Assembly (NCBI GenBank): GCA_041392065.1
Contig: JAWKMU010000003.1
Coordinates: 528,175 to 592,174 of the forward strand
Reading direction: 5' to 3'
DNA from: CAJQLB01 sp041392065
GTDB lineage: Bacteria > Bacteroidota > Bacteroidia > Flavobacteriales > Flavobacteriaceae
DNA length: 64,000 nt
Shown here: piece by piece, positions 9,639 through 18,327 of the stretch
Numbering within the stretch: the stretch's first letter is position 1
Layout of the letters: every line of letters starts with the position of its first letter
Notes under the pieces: generated by a model
Databases searched by the model: none
Told to the model about the DNA's origin: nothing
What the model saw: only the letters and a program-made list of their open reading frames with translations
Program-made: the position numbers and the translations under genes

Positions 9639-9672
9639 AGTTCGAGTAATGTGAAACATTGTATCGAGAACT
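9639..9672. repeat. Short palindromic repeat of the TCGAG...TCGAGA family
   Basis: The element runs AGT-TCGAG, then an inner hairpin (TAATG/CATTG around TGAAA), then TCGAGA-ACT. The outer arms AGT and ACT are complementary. Two further members with different but again complementary arms lie inside hemW. Short repeats of this look are, to my memory, scattered through flavobacterial genomes. A further hairpin, CCTTTTG/CAAAAGG, follows at 9700-9717. The rest of the gap to trxA holds no gene that I can see. Confidence 0.6.
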
Positions 9673-9849
9673 CATAAAAAGATATAACTGAAAGCCTGAC
9701 CTTTTGTTTACAAAAGGGTGTGCCCAAATAATGATAACCTCAATCAATCCATAAATAAGCAAAACAAATAGTGCAGTTGTAAGCTTTGGCAGAATTTTTG
9801 ACTAATTTTGCATATTATTAAGTATTAAACACAATTAAATTAAAATATT

Positions 9850-10167
9850 ATGGCATTAGAAATAACAGATGCAACATTTGAAGAAACAGTTTTAAAAAGT
9901 GACAAACCAGTAATGGTCGATTTTTGGGCTGCTTGGTGTGGACCATGTAGAATGGTAGGACCAATCATTGATCAAATTAGTGAAGAATATGCTGGGAAAG
10001 CTGTTGTTGGTAAAGTAGATGTAGATGCAAATCAAGAATTTGCTGCAAAATATGGTGTTAGAAACATACCAACTGTGTTAGTGTTTCAAAATGGAGAAGT
10101 AGTAGGAAGACAAGTTGGAGTAGCTCCAAAAAATGCCTATTCTGAAGCCCTTGATTCGCTTTTATAA
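9850..10167 (+). CDS. trxA: Thioredoxin
   Basis: A 105-residue protein of exact thioredoxin length with the redox-active W29-C-G-P-C33 motif, the preceding VMVDFWA strand, and the cis-proline loop RNIPTV near residue 75. It is a general cytoplasmic disulfide reductase kept reduced by thioredoxin reductase. No signal peptide. A possible -7 element TAATTTTG lies 40 bp upstream of the ATG. The gene is followed by a strong terminator, so it is probably monocistronic. Confidence 0.97.
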   Translation: MALEITDATFEETVLKSDKPVMVDFWAAWCGPCRMVGPIIDQISEEYAGKAVVGKVDVDANQEFAAKYGVRNIPTVLVFQNGEVVGRQVGVAPKNAYSEALDSLL

Positions 10168-10190
10168 TAAAGTATCTAAAAGAAAACACA

Positions 10191-10220
10191 AAAGGTTTGC
10201 CTAATAAGCAAACCTTTTTT
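10191..10220 (+). terminator. Rho-independent terminator of trxA
   Basis: A 10-bp perfect stem (AAAGGTTTGC with GCAAACCTTT), 7-nt loop, and a run of six T on the 3' side, 23 bp after the trxA stop. Confidence 0.9.
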
Positions 10221-10234
10221 AGTTTAGATAACTC

Positions 10235-11164
10235 ATGAACTTACAAAACGAAGTTAATAAAACCTCAGGATTTAAAAACCTTGAACTGCTTGCCAAACAA
10301 GTTGTTGAAGGCTTTATTGCTGGTATGCATAAAAGTCCATTTCATGGATTTTCAGCCGAATTTGCAGAACATAAAATCTACAACCAAGGAGAAAGTACAC
10401 GTCATATAGATTGGAAACTGTTTGCCAAAACAGATAAATTGTTCACCAAACGTTACGACGAAGAAACCAATTTACGATGTCACTTAATAGTAGATAATAG
10501 TAGTTCCATGCATTATCCTGAAGTAAACGAACTTTCAATAAATTCACTAAATAAAATTGGATTTTCAGCATTAGCTGCAGCATCTTTAATGCATATTTTA
10601 AAAAAGCAACGAGATGCTGTAGGTTTAAGTATTTATAGTAATGCTTACGATTATTATGCTCCAGAAAAAGGTAGCGAACGCCATCATAGAATGCTATTGG
10701 AACAGTTAAGTGAAATGGCTATATCAAAGCCAAAGCAAAAAACCACTAATACTTATGAATATTTGCATCAAATAGCTGAGAATATTCACAGACGCTCCAT
10801 GATATTTTTGTTTACAGATATGTTTCAACCAGATATTAATAACGACAAGCTTTTTGATGCATTAAGGCATTTAAAGTACAATAAGCATGACGTTATTTTA
10901 TTTCACGTGTTTGATAAAGAAAAAGAGTTGAACTTTGATTTTGATAATAAACCAAAGCGTTTCATTGATGTTGAAACAGGAGATTTTATTAATCTTTATG
11001 CTGAAAACATCAAAGAAAATTATGAAAAGGCAGTCAGTGAATTTTTTAATGACATTAAACTAAAGTGTGGTCAATATCAAATAAAATACGTTGAAGCCAA
11101 CATTAATGAGAGTTTCAACAAAATCCTCACAACCTATATCGTAGAAAGGCAAAAATTTGTATAG
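10235..11164 (+). CDS. DUF58 domain-containing protein (vWA-like)
   Basis: A 309-residue cytoplasmic protein of the DUF58 family. The conserved block KIYNQGESTRHIDWKLFAKTDKLFTKRYDEETN (residues about 48-80) is the DUF58 core, followed by a von Willebrand A-like segment with LIVDNSSSMHYP (a DxSxS metal-ion-dependent adhesion site). Members usually sit beside a MoxR AAA+ ATPase and Bat proteins and are thought to work with the ATPase in protein maturation or the envelope stress response. Here no moxR or bat gene is adjacent, so its partner is elsewhere. It follows the trxA terminator and precedes tRNA-Asp. Confidence 0.85.
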   Translation: MNLQNEVNKTSGFKNLELLAKQVVEGFIAGMHKSPFHGFSAEFAEHKIYNQGESTRHIDWKLFAKTDKLFTKRYDEETNLRCHLIVDNSSSMHYPEVNELSINSLNKIGFSALAAASLMHILKKQRDAVGLSIYSNAYDYYAPEKGSERHHRMLLEQLSEMAISKPKQKTTNTYEYLHQIAENIHRRSMIFLFTDMFQPDINNDKLFDALRHLKYNKHDVILFHVFDKEKELNFDFDNKPKRFIDVETGDFINLYAENIKENYEKAVSEFFNDIKLKCGQYQIKYVEANINESFNKILTTYIVERQKFV

Positions 11165-11197
11165 AATGTATTTTATGTAAAAAATTGGCTAAAAACA

Positions 11198-11228
11198 TTT
11201 GCGTTATAAAAAATGGAGTGTATATTTG
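11198..11228 (+). promoter_or_regulatory. tRNA-Asp promoter, TTTG-N19-TATATTTG
   Basis: TTTG, 19 bp, then TATATTTG: a perfect match to the Bacteroidota -33/-7 consensus, ending 18 bp before the mature tRNA start. Confidence 0.85.
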
Positions 11229-11246
11229 CAACCGCAATAATGCAAC

Positions 11247-11320
11247 GGTCTGGTAGTTCAGTTGGTTAGAATGTCGCCCTGTCACGGCGAAGGTCGCGGG
11301 TTCGAGTCCCGTCCAGACCG
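11247..11320 (+). tRNA. tRNA-Asp (anticodon GTC)
   Basis: A 74-nt cloverleaf. The acceptor arm GGTCTGG pairs with CCAGACC, the discriminator base is G, the anticodon arm CGCCC-TGTCAC-GGCG carries GTC at 11281-11283, and the T arm has the standard GGTTCGAGTCC. CCA is not encoded. It has its own promoter and terminator. Confidence 0.97.
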
Positions 11321-11328
11321 CAAACAAA

Positions 11329-11355
11329 AGCCTCTCCAACAAGAGGCTTTTTTTT
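11329..11355 (+). terminator. Terminator of tRNA-Asp
   Basis: AGCCTCT and AGAGGCT form a 7-bp stem followed by eight T residues, 8 bp after the tRNA. Confidence 0.9.
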
Positions 11356-11377
11356 GATATTAAGATGTTGTGTTGTT

Positions 11378-11519
11378 CCTGACGATTTTGTCAGGATGTA
11401 GTAATACCAAAGTAAATTTGGTATTCCAATGGAAAGCTTTCCTTTTTTCCTTGTATGCCAAAACTTTAGTGAAGGCATATGAACTGAAAATTGGGATGCT
11501 TTTTTGTTTTAATAGCATC
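11378..11519. repeat. Run of five small hairpins, no gene
   Basis: Five inverted repeats follow one another: CCTGAC/GTCAGG, a 9-bp AATACCAAA/TTTGGTATT, the 12-bp perfect palindrome GGAAAGCTTTCC, TATGCC/GGCATA, and GATGCT/AGCATC. No convincing coding frame covers them. They could be a decayed miniature element or a structured RNA; the sequence alone does not decide. Confidence 0.45.
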
Positions 11520-11599
11520 ACATATACATTATACTTATTTATTTTGATTCTACATTTTAAATAACTTATTTTGGTATTAAAAATTTCACCTATTATAAT

Positions 11600-13159
11600 T
11601 TGAAATATAAATCTACTCACATCCTAAGTTTAACAAGTGTTTTTTTAATGCTTTGTGTTAATCTTTCTATTAGTCAGTCCTATTCATCACCATTTGAAGA
11701 AGAAATTTTTGAACAGTACGAAAAAGACAGTTTAAACTATGACTTTTTTAAGAGTTTGGCATCTATAGATTCTTTAAGTACAAATATACTAGCAACTCAG
11801 CTACAAAGTAAGGTTTTATCAGTAATAAAAAAATTCCCCGAAAAAGAAGTCAATTCAAAAAAAGAAAAAAAGAGAATAAAGTTAATTTACGATGAAATTC
11901 ACAAAATATTTTTAAAGAAATATGTTTTAGACTCTTATTTCAATGATATGTTTAAAGATGGAACTTACAATTGCGTTACAGCCACTGCATTATATACATA
12001 TGTTTTTGATGAATTAAATATACCATATCATATTAAAGAAACACCATCACATGTTTTTCTTGTAGCTTATCCTAATTCGCACAAAATATATTTGGAAACT
12101 ACAGTTCCAGGTGCCTACGGATTTAGTGTTCCTGTGGAATCAGAGGTAATTAAAATTGTTGATGAACTAATGGCATATAAATTAGTTACTAAAGATGAAG
12201 TTTTGGCTAAAGGCTATATGAAATTTTATGAAGACTATTTTTATGGGAATGAGTTTATTGATAAAAGTTCGCTAATTGGAATGCAATATTATAATAAAGG
12301 GTTGTTTTATTTTCAAAACGAAGATTTTGACAATGCAATAAATAATTTGAGGAAATCTAAAGTTTTTTATTCTTCTCCTTTAATAAATCCTATTTTAAAG
12401 GAAATAATGTTTTTAAAAGTAAATGATTTGGAATTTAATAAATTAGAAGATATAGATTTTTTAATTGAATTGCTTTCTATTGCTAAATACCCTGAGGATT
12501 ATTCAATATCCAATCTTAAATCATCTCTTTATAAAATTATTGAACATGACGATAATGATATTGAATTTATTGAGTCCTCCTTAGTCAAAATTAGAAAAAT
12601 TAAAAATGATAAAGTAAAGGAAACTGCATTAGAGTTCTTATATGAATATTTAGCAAAACAAGCAGTTACAGATGAGGATCTTGATAAAGGTTTAAAATAT
12701 TGTGATGAGATATTGGCAGTAAATCCTAAAAGTAAATTTGCTGAACAAATAATAGAATATGTGGTTTTTAAAAAGGTTTTATTTTCAACTTATGATATGG
12801 AAACCTTAAACGAGTTCGAAAAAATATGCAATAAATATGAGTTTTTAAGGGATAATAATCGTTATAGTATAAGTTTGGTTCACTTATATGGTAATATATC
12901 TCTAACCAATATTAAAAACAATAACATTGATAAAGGGATAACTTATCTTAACAAAATGGAGTATTTATTAGATAATAATAATGTCTTAGATCAAATTAAT
13001 AAAAGTTTGTTGTCGGAACTATATAATAAAGCAGGGAACTACTATTACTACAAAGAGCAGCACAAATCTTCATATAAAATATATATGAAAGGCTTAACCT
13101 ATTTGCCAAATGATGTTGATTTAAAAAAAAGAGCTAAATGGTCTAAAGAAGAATTTTAA
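11600..13159 (+). CDS. Secreted protein with transglutaminase-like domain and TPR-like repeats
   Basis: A 519-residue protein. It opens with a Sec signal (hydrophobic ILSLTSVFLMLCVNLSIS, cut before QSYSS). Residues about 120-190 contain NCVTATALYTYVFDEL, then TPSHVFLVAY and YLETTVPG, spaced like the Cys-His-Asp/Glu of transglutaminase/SirB1-like folds (C near 125, H near 152, E near 166). The remaining 330 residues are helical with poorly conserved TPR-like pairs (YNKGLFYFQNEDFDNAINNLRKSK). The start is a TTG; the next Met falls inside the signal, which supports TTG. The substrate is unknown. Its 3' end is a 26-bp palindrome that may end transcription. Confidence 0.6.
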   Translation: MKYKSTHILSLTSVFLMLCVNLSISQSYSSPFEEEIFEQYEKDSLNYDFFKSLASIDSLSTNILATQLQSKVLSVIKKFPEKEVNSKKEKKRIKLIYDEIHKIFLKKYVLDSYFNDMFKDGTYNCVTATALYTYVFDELNIPYHIKETPSHVFLVAYPNSHKIYLETTVPGAYGFSVPVESEVIKIVDELMAYKLVTKDEVLAKGYMKFYEDYFYGNEFIDKSSLIGMQYYNKGLFYFQNEDFDNAINNLRKSKVFYSSPLINPILKEIMFLKVNDLEFNKLEDIDFLIELLSIAKYPEDYSISNLKSSLYKIIEHDDNDIEFIESSLVKIRKIKNDKVKETALEFLYEYLAKQAVTDEDLDKGLKYCDEILAVNPKSKFAEQIIEYVVFKKVLFSTYDMETLNEFEKICNKYEFLRDNNRYSISLVHLYGNISLTNIKNNNIDKGITYLNKMEYLLDNNNVLDQINKSLLSELYNKAGNYYYYKEQHKSSYKIYMKGLTYLPNDVDLKKRAKWSKEEF

Positions 13160-13170
13160 AATTCTTCTTT
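13145..13170. terminator. 26-bp perfect palindrome across a stop codon
   Basis: AAAGAAGAATTTT is followed directly by its exact reverse complement. The palindrome covers the TAA stop of the preceding gene. With a T run at the end it could act as a terminator. Confidence 0.5.
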
Positions 13171-13313
13171 CAATAATCTGTAAAAACTTCATTATTAATA
13201 AACCTCTGTTTTAATAACTCATGTTCCATTTACTTTTTTATAAATAAATTATTGAGTTTATTTTATATCTCTTAAAATTCAAAGATATTTGTACTGTATC
13301 TCAATAATCAGTA

Positions 13314-14717
13314 ATGCAATACAAAAACTACTTTTTACTTATTCTATTTGCTTTTTTAGTTAATTGCCAAAGTGATGTATCTCAAATTATTTTAAAGACA
13401 GATTTAGACAATGGCGGTTTAGTGTTGCCTGAAGGTTTTGGAGCATTAGTAGTAGTAGATAGTATTGGAGAAAGCAGACATTTGGCAGTAAATGATAATG
13501 GAGATATTTATGTAAAACTAAGAATAAACACTGGCGACAAAGGTAATGTTGCACTAAGAGATACAGATGGAGATGGTAAAGCAGATATTGTAGAACGTTT
13601 TGGTGATTACCCAAACGATGGAAGATTTGCTACCGAAATGAGAATACATAAGGGTTATTTATATTTCAGTTCAGAGTTAGTAGTTTATAGACAGAAACTT
13701 ACACCAGATAAATTAATTCCAGAAGGAAAACCAGAAGTATTGGTTACAGACCCTTATCCAATAAGGTGGCATAATGCTAAAACCTTGGCTTTTGATGGAA
13801 AAGGAGGAATGTATGTTACCTTTAGTGCTCCTACTAATGCATGTGAAGATGCTAGTCAAAGATTAACTGATCCAAACGCAGTTATAAAAGGTGAGTATCC
13901 ATGCTCTCAACTTGATATTTTAGCAGGGATTTGGAAGTTTGACGAAGACAAACCGAATCAAAAAAAATCTGATGGAAGACGTTATGCAACAGGTTTAAGA
14001 AGTATTGTAGGTATGTCTTGGAATGATGAAGACAATAGTTTGTATGCCATGAATCATGGTAGAGATTTTTTAGATAACAGAGCACCATTATTATATAGTG
14101 AATGGCAAAATACAGTGTTGCCTGCTGAAGAGTTTATGAAAATTAAACCAGGAGATGATTTTGGTTGGCCTTACACGTATTACGATCACTTTCAAGAAAA
14201 AAGGATGCTCGCGCCAGAATATGGTGGTGATGGGCTAAAAGAAGCTAGTGGTTATACAGAGCCTTTAATGGGAATGCCAGCACATTGGGCTCCAAACGAT
14301 TTGTTGTTTTATAAAGGAGATCAATTCCCTGCGCGATATAAAAAAGGAGCTTTTGTAGCTTTTCATGGTTCAACCAATCGGTCACCTTATCCTCAAGCAG
14401 GGTATATTGTAGCTTTTATTCCTTTTGAAAATGGAAAACCAACGAAACAATGGGAAGTTTTTGCTGATGGTTTCGCAGGTGTAGATACAATTGTTAATAT
14501 GCATGATGCCAAATATAGACCAATGGGATTGGCAGAAGGACCTGATGGCTCGTTGTATATTTCTGAATCTAAGAAAGGGAAGATATGGAGGGTAATTTTT
14601 GATGGAGATACCACTTCATTTGGTGCCTCTCAATTAGAAAAAATGGAGCTACTAAAAACAACCAGAACCTATATTAAAACTCCTGAAGAACATATTGATA
14701 AACTGAAGATTAATTAA
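13314..14717 (+). CDS. PQQ-dependent sugar (sorbosone/glucose-type) dehydrogenase lipoprotein
   Basis: A 467-residue protein with a lipoprotein signal (LLILFAFLVNC, lipobox Cys at residue 19), so it is periplasmic or on the surface and membrane-anchored. The body fits the six-bladed propeller of the L-sorbosone/soluble glucose dehydrogenase family: LPEGFGALVVVD at blade 1, ALRDTDGDGKADIVERFG (a calcium-type DxDxDG loop), GLRSIVGMSWN, KPGDDFGWPYTYYDHF, GAFVAFHGSTNRSP and GLAEGPDGSLYISESKKGKIWRV. The family oxidises sugars or aldehydes using PQQ, passing electrons to the membrane. No cytochrome c domain is attached. Substrate unknown. Single gene. Confidence 0.78.
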   Translation: MQYKNYFLLILFAFLVNCQSDVSQIILKTDLDNGGLVLPEGFGALVVVDSIGESRHLAVNDNGDIYVKLRINTGDKGNVALRDTDGDGKADIVERFGDYPNDGRFATEMRIHKGYLYFSSELVVYRQKLTPDKLIPEGKPEVLVTDPYPIRWHNAKTLAFDGKGGMYVTFSAPTNACEDASQRLTDPNAVIKGEYPCSQLDILAGIWKFDEDKPNQKKSDGRRYATGLRSIVGMSWNDEDNSLYAMNHGRDFLDNRAPLLYSEWQNTVLPAEEFMKIKPGDDFGWPYTYYDHFQEKRMLAPEYGGDGLKEASGYTEPLMGMPAHWAPNDLLFYKGDQFPARYKKGAFVAFHGSTNRSPYPQAGYIVAFIPFENGKPTKQWEVFADGFAGVDTIVNMHDAKYRPMGLAEGPDGSLYISESKKGKIWRVIFDGDTTSFGASQLEKMELLKTTRTYIKTPEEHIDKLKIN

Positions 14718-15124
14718 ATTTAAAAAATTGATGCTGAATTATTATAAATGATTATATTCGCCAACGATGTTATTAACAAAACCTACAAGTTATTGTTAAT
14801 AACATTTATTAATTTGTAAGAAAAAGAATATAAAAATACATTTAATCGATAAAAATAAACATTTAATCGTAATTTTTATATCTTCGTAGAAGTTCAAAGT
14901 AATTTTATCACTCTTATTAAGCCCCAAACAATTCCCTCCGCTTTTTAAGAAAATTAATTATCCATTTTAACTATTTAATAGTTATTCCCTCATTATTATT
15001 TAAAACACAATTTTGTGTTTAGGTTTTATTAATCCGTTGTGCTCCCTCGCAATACTAAGAACTATTTATATGTGCTAAAAAAAGACATTTAATAGATAAA
15101 AATAATAACCCTAAACTAATAATT
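14718..15124. other. 407-bp non-coding region with inverted and direct repeats
   Basis: It holds a 13-bp perfect inverted repeat with a 13-nt loop (14767-14779 with 14793-14805, ATGTTATTAACAA). It also has two near-identical 20-mers (14839-14858 and 15086-15105, CATTTAAT[C/A]GATAAAAATAA, 19 of 20 equal) and an 8-bp hairpin AAACACAA/TTGTGTTT at 15003-15020. No open frame of note. It is the upstream region of the small secreted peptide, so the repeats are candidates for control elements. Confidence 0.6.
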
Positions 15125-15307
15125 ATGAAAGCCCTAAAAATTACACTTATGTTAGCAGTATTTTGTTTAACTGTTTCTGGATCTAGTTTTGATGCCACAA
15201 ATAGCACAGCAAATGAAACAATGAAAGAAATAAATAAAAATGAATATATTAGAATGGCAGGACCAATTAAAGATAAGGTTAGATTGCCAGGAAGTAACAC
15301 TATTTAA
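15125..15307 (+). CDS. Small secreted peptide, 60 residues, unknown function
   Basis: A short ORF with the architecture of an exported peptide: MKALK, hydrophobic ITLMLAVFCLTVSG, a likely cut near residues 18-20, and a mature part of about 40 polar residues ending MAGPIKDKVRLPGSNTI. There is a good ATG and a 17-bp terminator hairpin directly after the stop. I do not recognise a family. The next genes downstream are a TPR histidine kinase and its response regulator, so a signalling role is conceivable but unproven. The antisense frame over this stretch has no signal or motif and is ignored. Confidence 0.6.
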   Translation: MKALKITLMLAVFCLTVSGSSFDATNSTANETMKEINKNEYIRMAGPIKDKVRLPGSNTI

Positions 15308-15325
15308 TTTGTAAACTTTGTTTAG

Positions 15326-15365
15326 AATGACCTCTGTGATAATTTTATCACAGAGGTCATTTTTT
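15326..15365 (+). terminator. Strong rho-independent terminator after the small peptide gene
   Basis: A 17-bp perfect stem (AATGACCTCTGTGATAA with its complement) and a 2-nt loop, followed by TTTTT. It is one of the strongest hairpins in the window and separates the peptide gene from the kinase gene. It may serve both directions. Confidence 0.92.
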
Positions 15366-15449
15366 ATATAATTACTTTAATAGATTAATTAGTTATTAGG
15401 TTAAGTAAAAGAAATTATTCTAAATTTGGGAAAATCAAATTAGACTACT

Positions 15450-17474
15450 TTGCTTAAATATTTTTGTCTTTTCCTTATTCTTTCAATGACTCTTAATGCT
15501 CAAGTGAAAAATAATGCTACTTTAGATAGTATTATTGCTTTAAGAAAATTGTCAAACGATGATAAATTGACTCTTGATGAAAAACTTAAGTATGCTATTA
15601 AATCATATGAGTTGTCAAGTTCAATTAATATTGACTCGACTCGACTAAAAAGTTTAAGAAATTTAGCTTATATAAATTTAATTTCTGGTAATTACGATAG
15701 TTATAGAGATTATAGTCATAAGACTTTAGAACTAGCAATTAAACTTAACGATACAACTGAGCAAGCTTTTGCAAATCACTATTTAGGATATTACCATCAT
15801 TATAAACTCGATTTAGATAGTGCTTACTACTATTATTACAATGCGCAGAAATTATTTGGAAACCTAAATGATGCCAAAAATAAAGCCTATATTCTTCAAA
15901 ATATGGCGATAATACAAAGAAATGAGAAAGATTATGTTGGTAGTGAAAAAAATGCAATCGAGGCAATTAGGTTAGTTGAATCACTCCCAGAATCAACAGG
16001 CAAATATGATACTTTATGGTCTTTGTATAATAACTTGGCTTTAGTATCTGAATTTTTAGGTAGACGTGAAGAGGCCATTGAGTATCATAATAAAACCATT
16101 GAAATTTCAAAAAAAACAGATAATCCAAGATATGATTATTTAAGTTCAATCAATAATTTAGCATATACTTTAGAAGGACTTGGACAATTAAAAGAAGCTT
16201 ACGATTTATATCACGAAGTCGCAAACGATAAACAATTATTTGAAGTAGATACAGATTTATATGTTATTGCCATTGGCAATGTGGCCAGACTTAAGTTTAT
16301 GATTGATGAAACTAAGGATGCCGAAGCCAAAAACATTTTATTTAATACTCTCAAAATAACAGATAGTTTAGACGATACCCTAAACGAAATGGGTATTTAT
16401 GGTTTTCTCGCAGATATCTATGACAAAACCAACAAAAAAGATTCAGCATTATATTTTTCTAAAAAGTTTTTAGAGTATGCAAAGCTTACTAATTCAAATA
16501 CTGAACGGTTACAAGCATTAAAATTATTAGGGCAATTAGAACAAGGTAAAAATGGAGTAGAATTTTTAAACGAGTATATAAGACTTAGCGATAGTTTACT
16601 AAAAAATGAACGTGATGCAAGAGATAAATTTGCAAGAATAGAATTTGAAACTGACCAGATCATTGCCGAAAAAGAACAAATTTCAAAAGAACGACTCATC
16701 TTCCTTTTATCATCTATTGGACTTTTAATAGGTGCTATCTTAGTATATATCATTATCAGTCAGCGAGCAAAAAATAAACAACTTCGTTTTAACCAAATGC
16801 AGCAAGAAGCCAATGAGGAAATTTACAACCTAATGATTGCCCAACAAGACAAGATAGAAGAAGGTAGAACCGTTGAAAAAAAGCGGATATCCAAAGAATT
16901 ACATGATGGTATTTTAGGAAAGCTCTTTGGTACTCGTTTAAATTTGGATACTCTTAATTTACTTACAACTCCTGAAGCCATTAAATCAAGAGAAAAATAC
17001 ATTGGTGGACTCAAAAGCATTGAAGAAGAAATCCGTAAAATATCACACGATCTTAGCAACGATTTTGTGTCAGAGTCCAATTTTATTGATATCATTACTA
17101 CACTCATAGAAACCCAAACTCAAGCTTATAAACTAAAATTTGATTTTGAAAACGATTCATCAATAAATTGGGAAGAATTTACAAACAAAACTAAAATTCA
17201 CATATACAGAATGTTGCAAGAAACTTTGCAAAATATTTACAAACACGCTAAAGCCAATGAAGTAAAAATTAGTTTTAAACTAAAAAATAACGTAATTTTA
17301 ATGTCAATTGAAGATGATGGGCAAGGTTTTAACGTAAACAAGGCAAGAAAAGGCATTGGTCTTAAAAATATAAATTCAAGAATAAAAGAAATTGGTGGAA
17401 CTGCCAATGTTTTTTCAGAAATTGGTAAAGGCACAAAGTTTCAAATCAGCATTCCTATTGTTAATGAGCAATGA
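15450..17474 (+). CDS. TPR-containing sensor histidine kinase (HisKA_3/NarL-partner type)
   Basis: A 674-residue membrane kinase. It has a Sec-type signal (YFCLFLILSMTLNA), then about 350 periplasmic residues of TPR repeats (NLAYINLISGNYDSYRDYSHKTLELA, NNLALVSEFLGRREEAIEYHNKTIEI). One membrane helix follows (LIFLLSSIGLLIGAILVYIII, near 415-435), a short coiled coil, and the dimerisation helix KKRISKELHDGILGKLFGTRL with the phosphoacceptor His. The HATPase has LQNIYKHAKANEV and DDGQGF. Flavobacterial TPR kinases of this class pair with a LuxR-type regulator, as here. The start is TTG; the first in-frame ATG lies inside the signal peptide. The last codon overlaps the regulator start (ATGA). Confidence 0.9.
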   Translation: MLKYFCLFLILSMTLNAQVKNNATLDSIIALRKLSNDDKLTLDEKLKYAIKSYELSSSINIDSTRLKSLRNLAYINLISGNYDSYRDYSHKTLELAIKLNDTTEQAFANHYLGYYHHYKLDLDSAYYYYYNAQKLFGNLNDAKNKAYILQNMAIIQRNEKDYVGSEKNAIEAIRLVESLPESTGKYDTLWSLYNNLALVSEFLGRREEAIEYHNKTIEISKKTDNPRYDYLSSINNLAYTLEGLGQLKEAYDLYHEVANDKQLFEVDTDLYVIAIGNVARLKFMIDETKDAEAKNILFNTLKITDSLDDTLNEMGIYGFLADIYDKTNKKDSALYFSKKFLEYAKLTNSNTERLQALKLLGQLEQGKNGVEFLNEYIRLSDSLLKNERDARDKFARIEFETDQIIAEKEQISKERLIFLLSSIGLLIGAILVYIIISQRAKNKQLRFNQMQQEANEEIYNLMIAQQDKIEEGRTVEKKRISKELHDGILGKLFGTRLNLDTLNLLTTPEAIKSREKYIGGLKSIEEEIRKISHDLSNDFVSESNFIDIITTLIETQTQAYKLKFDFENDSSINWEEFTNKTKIHIYRMLQETLQNIYKHAKANEVKISFKLKNNVILMSIEDDGQGFNVNKARKGIGLKNINSRIKEIGGTANVFSEIGKGTKFQISIPIVNEQ

Positions 17475-18148
17475 TTGAAGATTTAAAAATATTAATGGTC
17501 GATGATCACCCAATGATTATAGAAGGGTATCAAAACACATTGCTTGCCACTAAAAGAGAGAATCAGAATTTAAAAATAGATATAGCTCATGACTGCGACA
17601 AGGCATTTGAGCTTATAAAAAAAGCCTCTATTACTCAAGAAAGCGCCTACGATGTTTGCTTTTTCGACATAAGCTTACCCACTTCTAAGGATGGTCTTAT
17701 TACTTCAGGTGAAGACCTTGCAAGGCTTACAAGACAGTATTTGCAAGATACCAAGGTAATTATTTTAACTATGTTCAATGAATCTTTTAGAATCTTGAAT
17801 ATTATAAAAGAAATAAACCCTGAAGGTTTATTAATAAAAAGTGATTTGACCTCTAGTGAACTTGCTGAAGCATTTCAACACATTTTGGTTGATCCACCTT
17901 ATTATAGCGGCACAGTAAATAATTTTTTGAAAACTACAGTAAGCAACGACATTTACTTAGACGATGTTAACAGAAAAATACTTCTTCTCTTATCTCAAGG
18001 AATTAAAACAAAAAGTTTAAAAGAGTACATTTACCTTTCTATGAGTGCTATTGAAAAAAGGAAAAAGCAAATGAAAGAACTTTTTCAGGTTGAAGATGGC
18101 AAGGACGAAACTTTGCTTAACGAAGCCAGAAAAAAAGGGTTTCTTTAA
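17471..18148 (+). CDS. Response regulator, receiver plus LuxR-like HTH output
   Basis: A 225-residue regulator overlapping the kinase gene by 4 nt, so the two are translated together. The receiver starts LKILMVDDHPMIIEGY and carries the phosphoacceptor in DVCFFDISLP (Asp near residue 66), with the conserved K in LLIKSDLT. The C-terminal 65 residues (VNRKILLLLSQGIKTKSLKEYIYLSMSAIEKRKKQMKELF) have the spacing of a LuxR-type helix-turn-helix, though divergent. It is expected to activate transcription when phosphorylated by the upstream kinase. Targets are unknown; the adjacent small peptide gene with its repeated upstream 20-mers is one candidate. Confidence 0.88.
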   Translation: MIEDLKILMVDDHPMIIEGYQNTLLATKRENQNLKIDIAHDCDKAFELIKKASITQESAYDVCFFDISLPTSKDGLITSGEDLARLTRQYLQDTKVIILTMFNESFRILNIIKEINPEGLLIKSDLTSSELAEAFQHILVDPPYYSGTVNNFLKTTVSNDIYLDDVNRKILLLLSQGIKTKSLKEYIYLSMSAIEKRKKQMKELFQVEDGKDETLLNEARKKGFL

Positions 18149-18327
18149 TTTTTTACTGCATAAAAGGCCTTTTTCTATCTTTTCATCTTTAAAATCAAAG
18201 TATTCAAATAAAAAAGTGTGGTTTTTCCGTAATTAAAAGCAAATTGTATTAATTACCTTTGAGCTATAACTCAGTTATTTTTAATCCCTCTAACTAAGTT
18301 TGTTGAATTAATAGCAATTATTTCTTA

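Noticed and set aside
11370..11564. Plus-strand 64-residue frame downstream of tRNA-Asp
   Set aside because: It runs across the hairpin chain and has no recognisable start signal or motif beyond AT-rich hydrophobic codons.
14934..15048. Three CCCTC motifs about 55 bp apart upstream of the peptide gene
   Set aside because: Five-base matches without symmetry are too short to support a regulatory claim.
15055..15300. Minus-strand 81-residue hydrophobic frame over the small peptide gene
   Set aside because: Antisense of a better-supported gene with signal peptide and terminator; hydrophobicity follows from the AT-rich complement.
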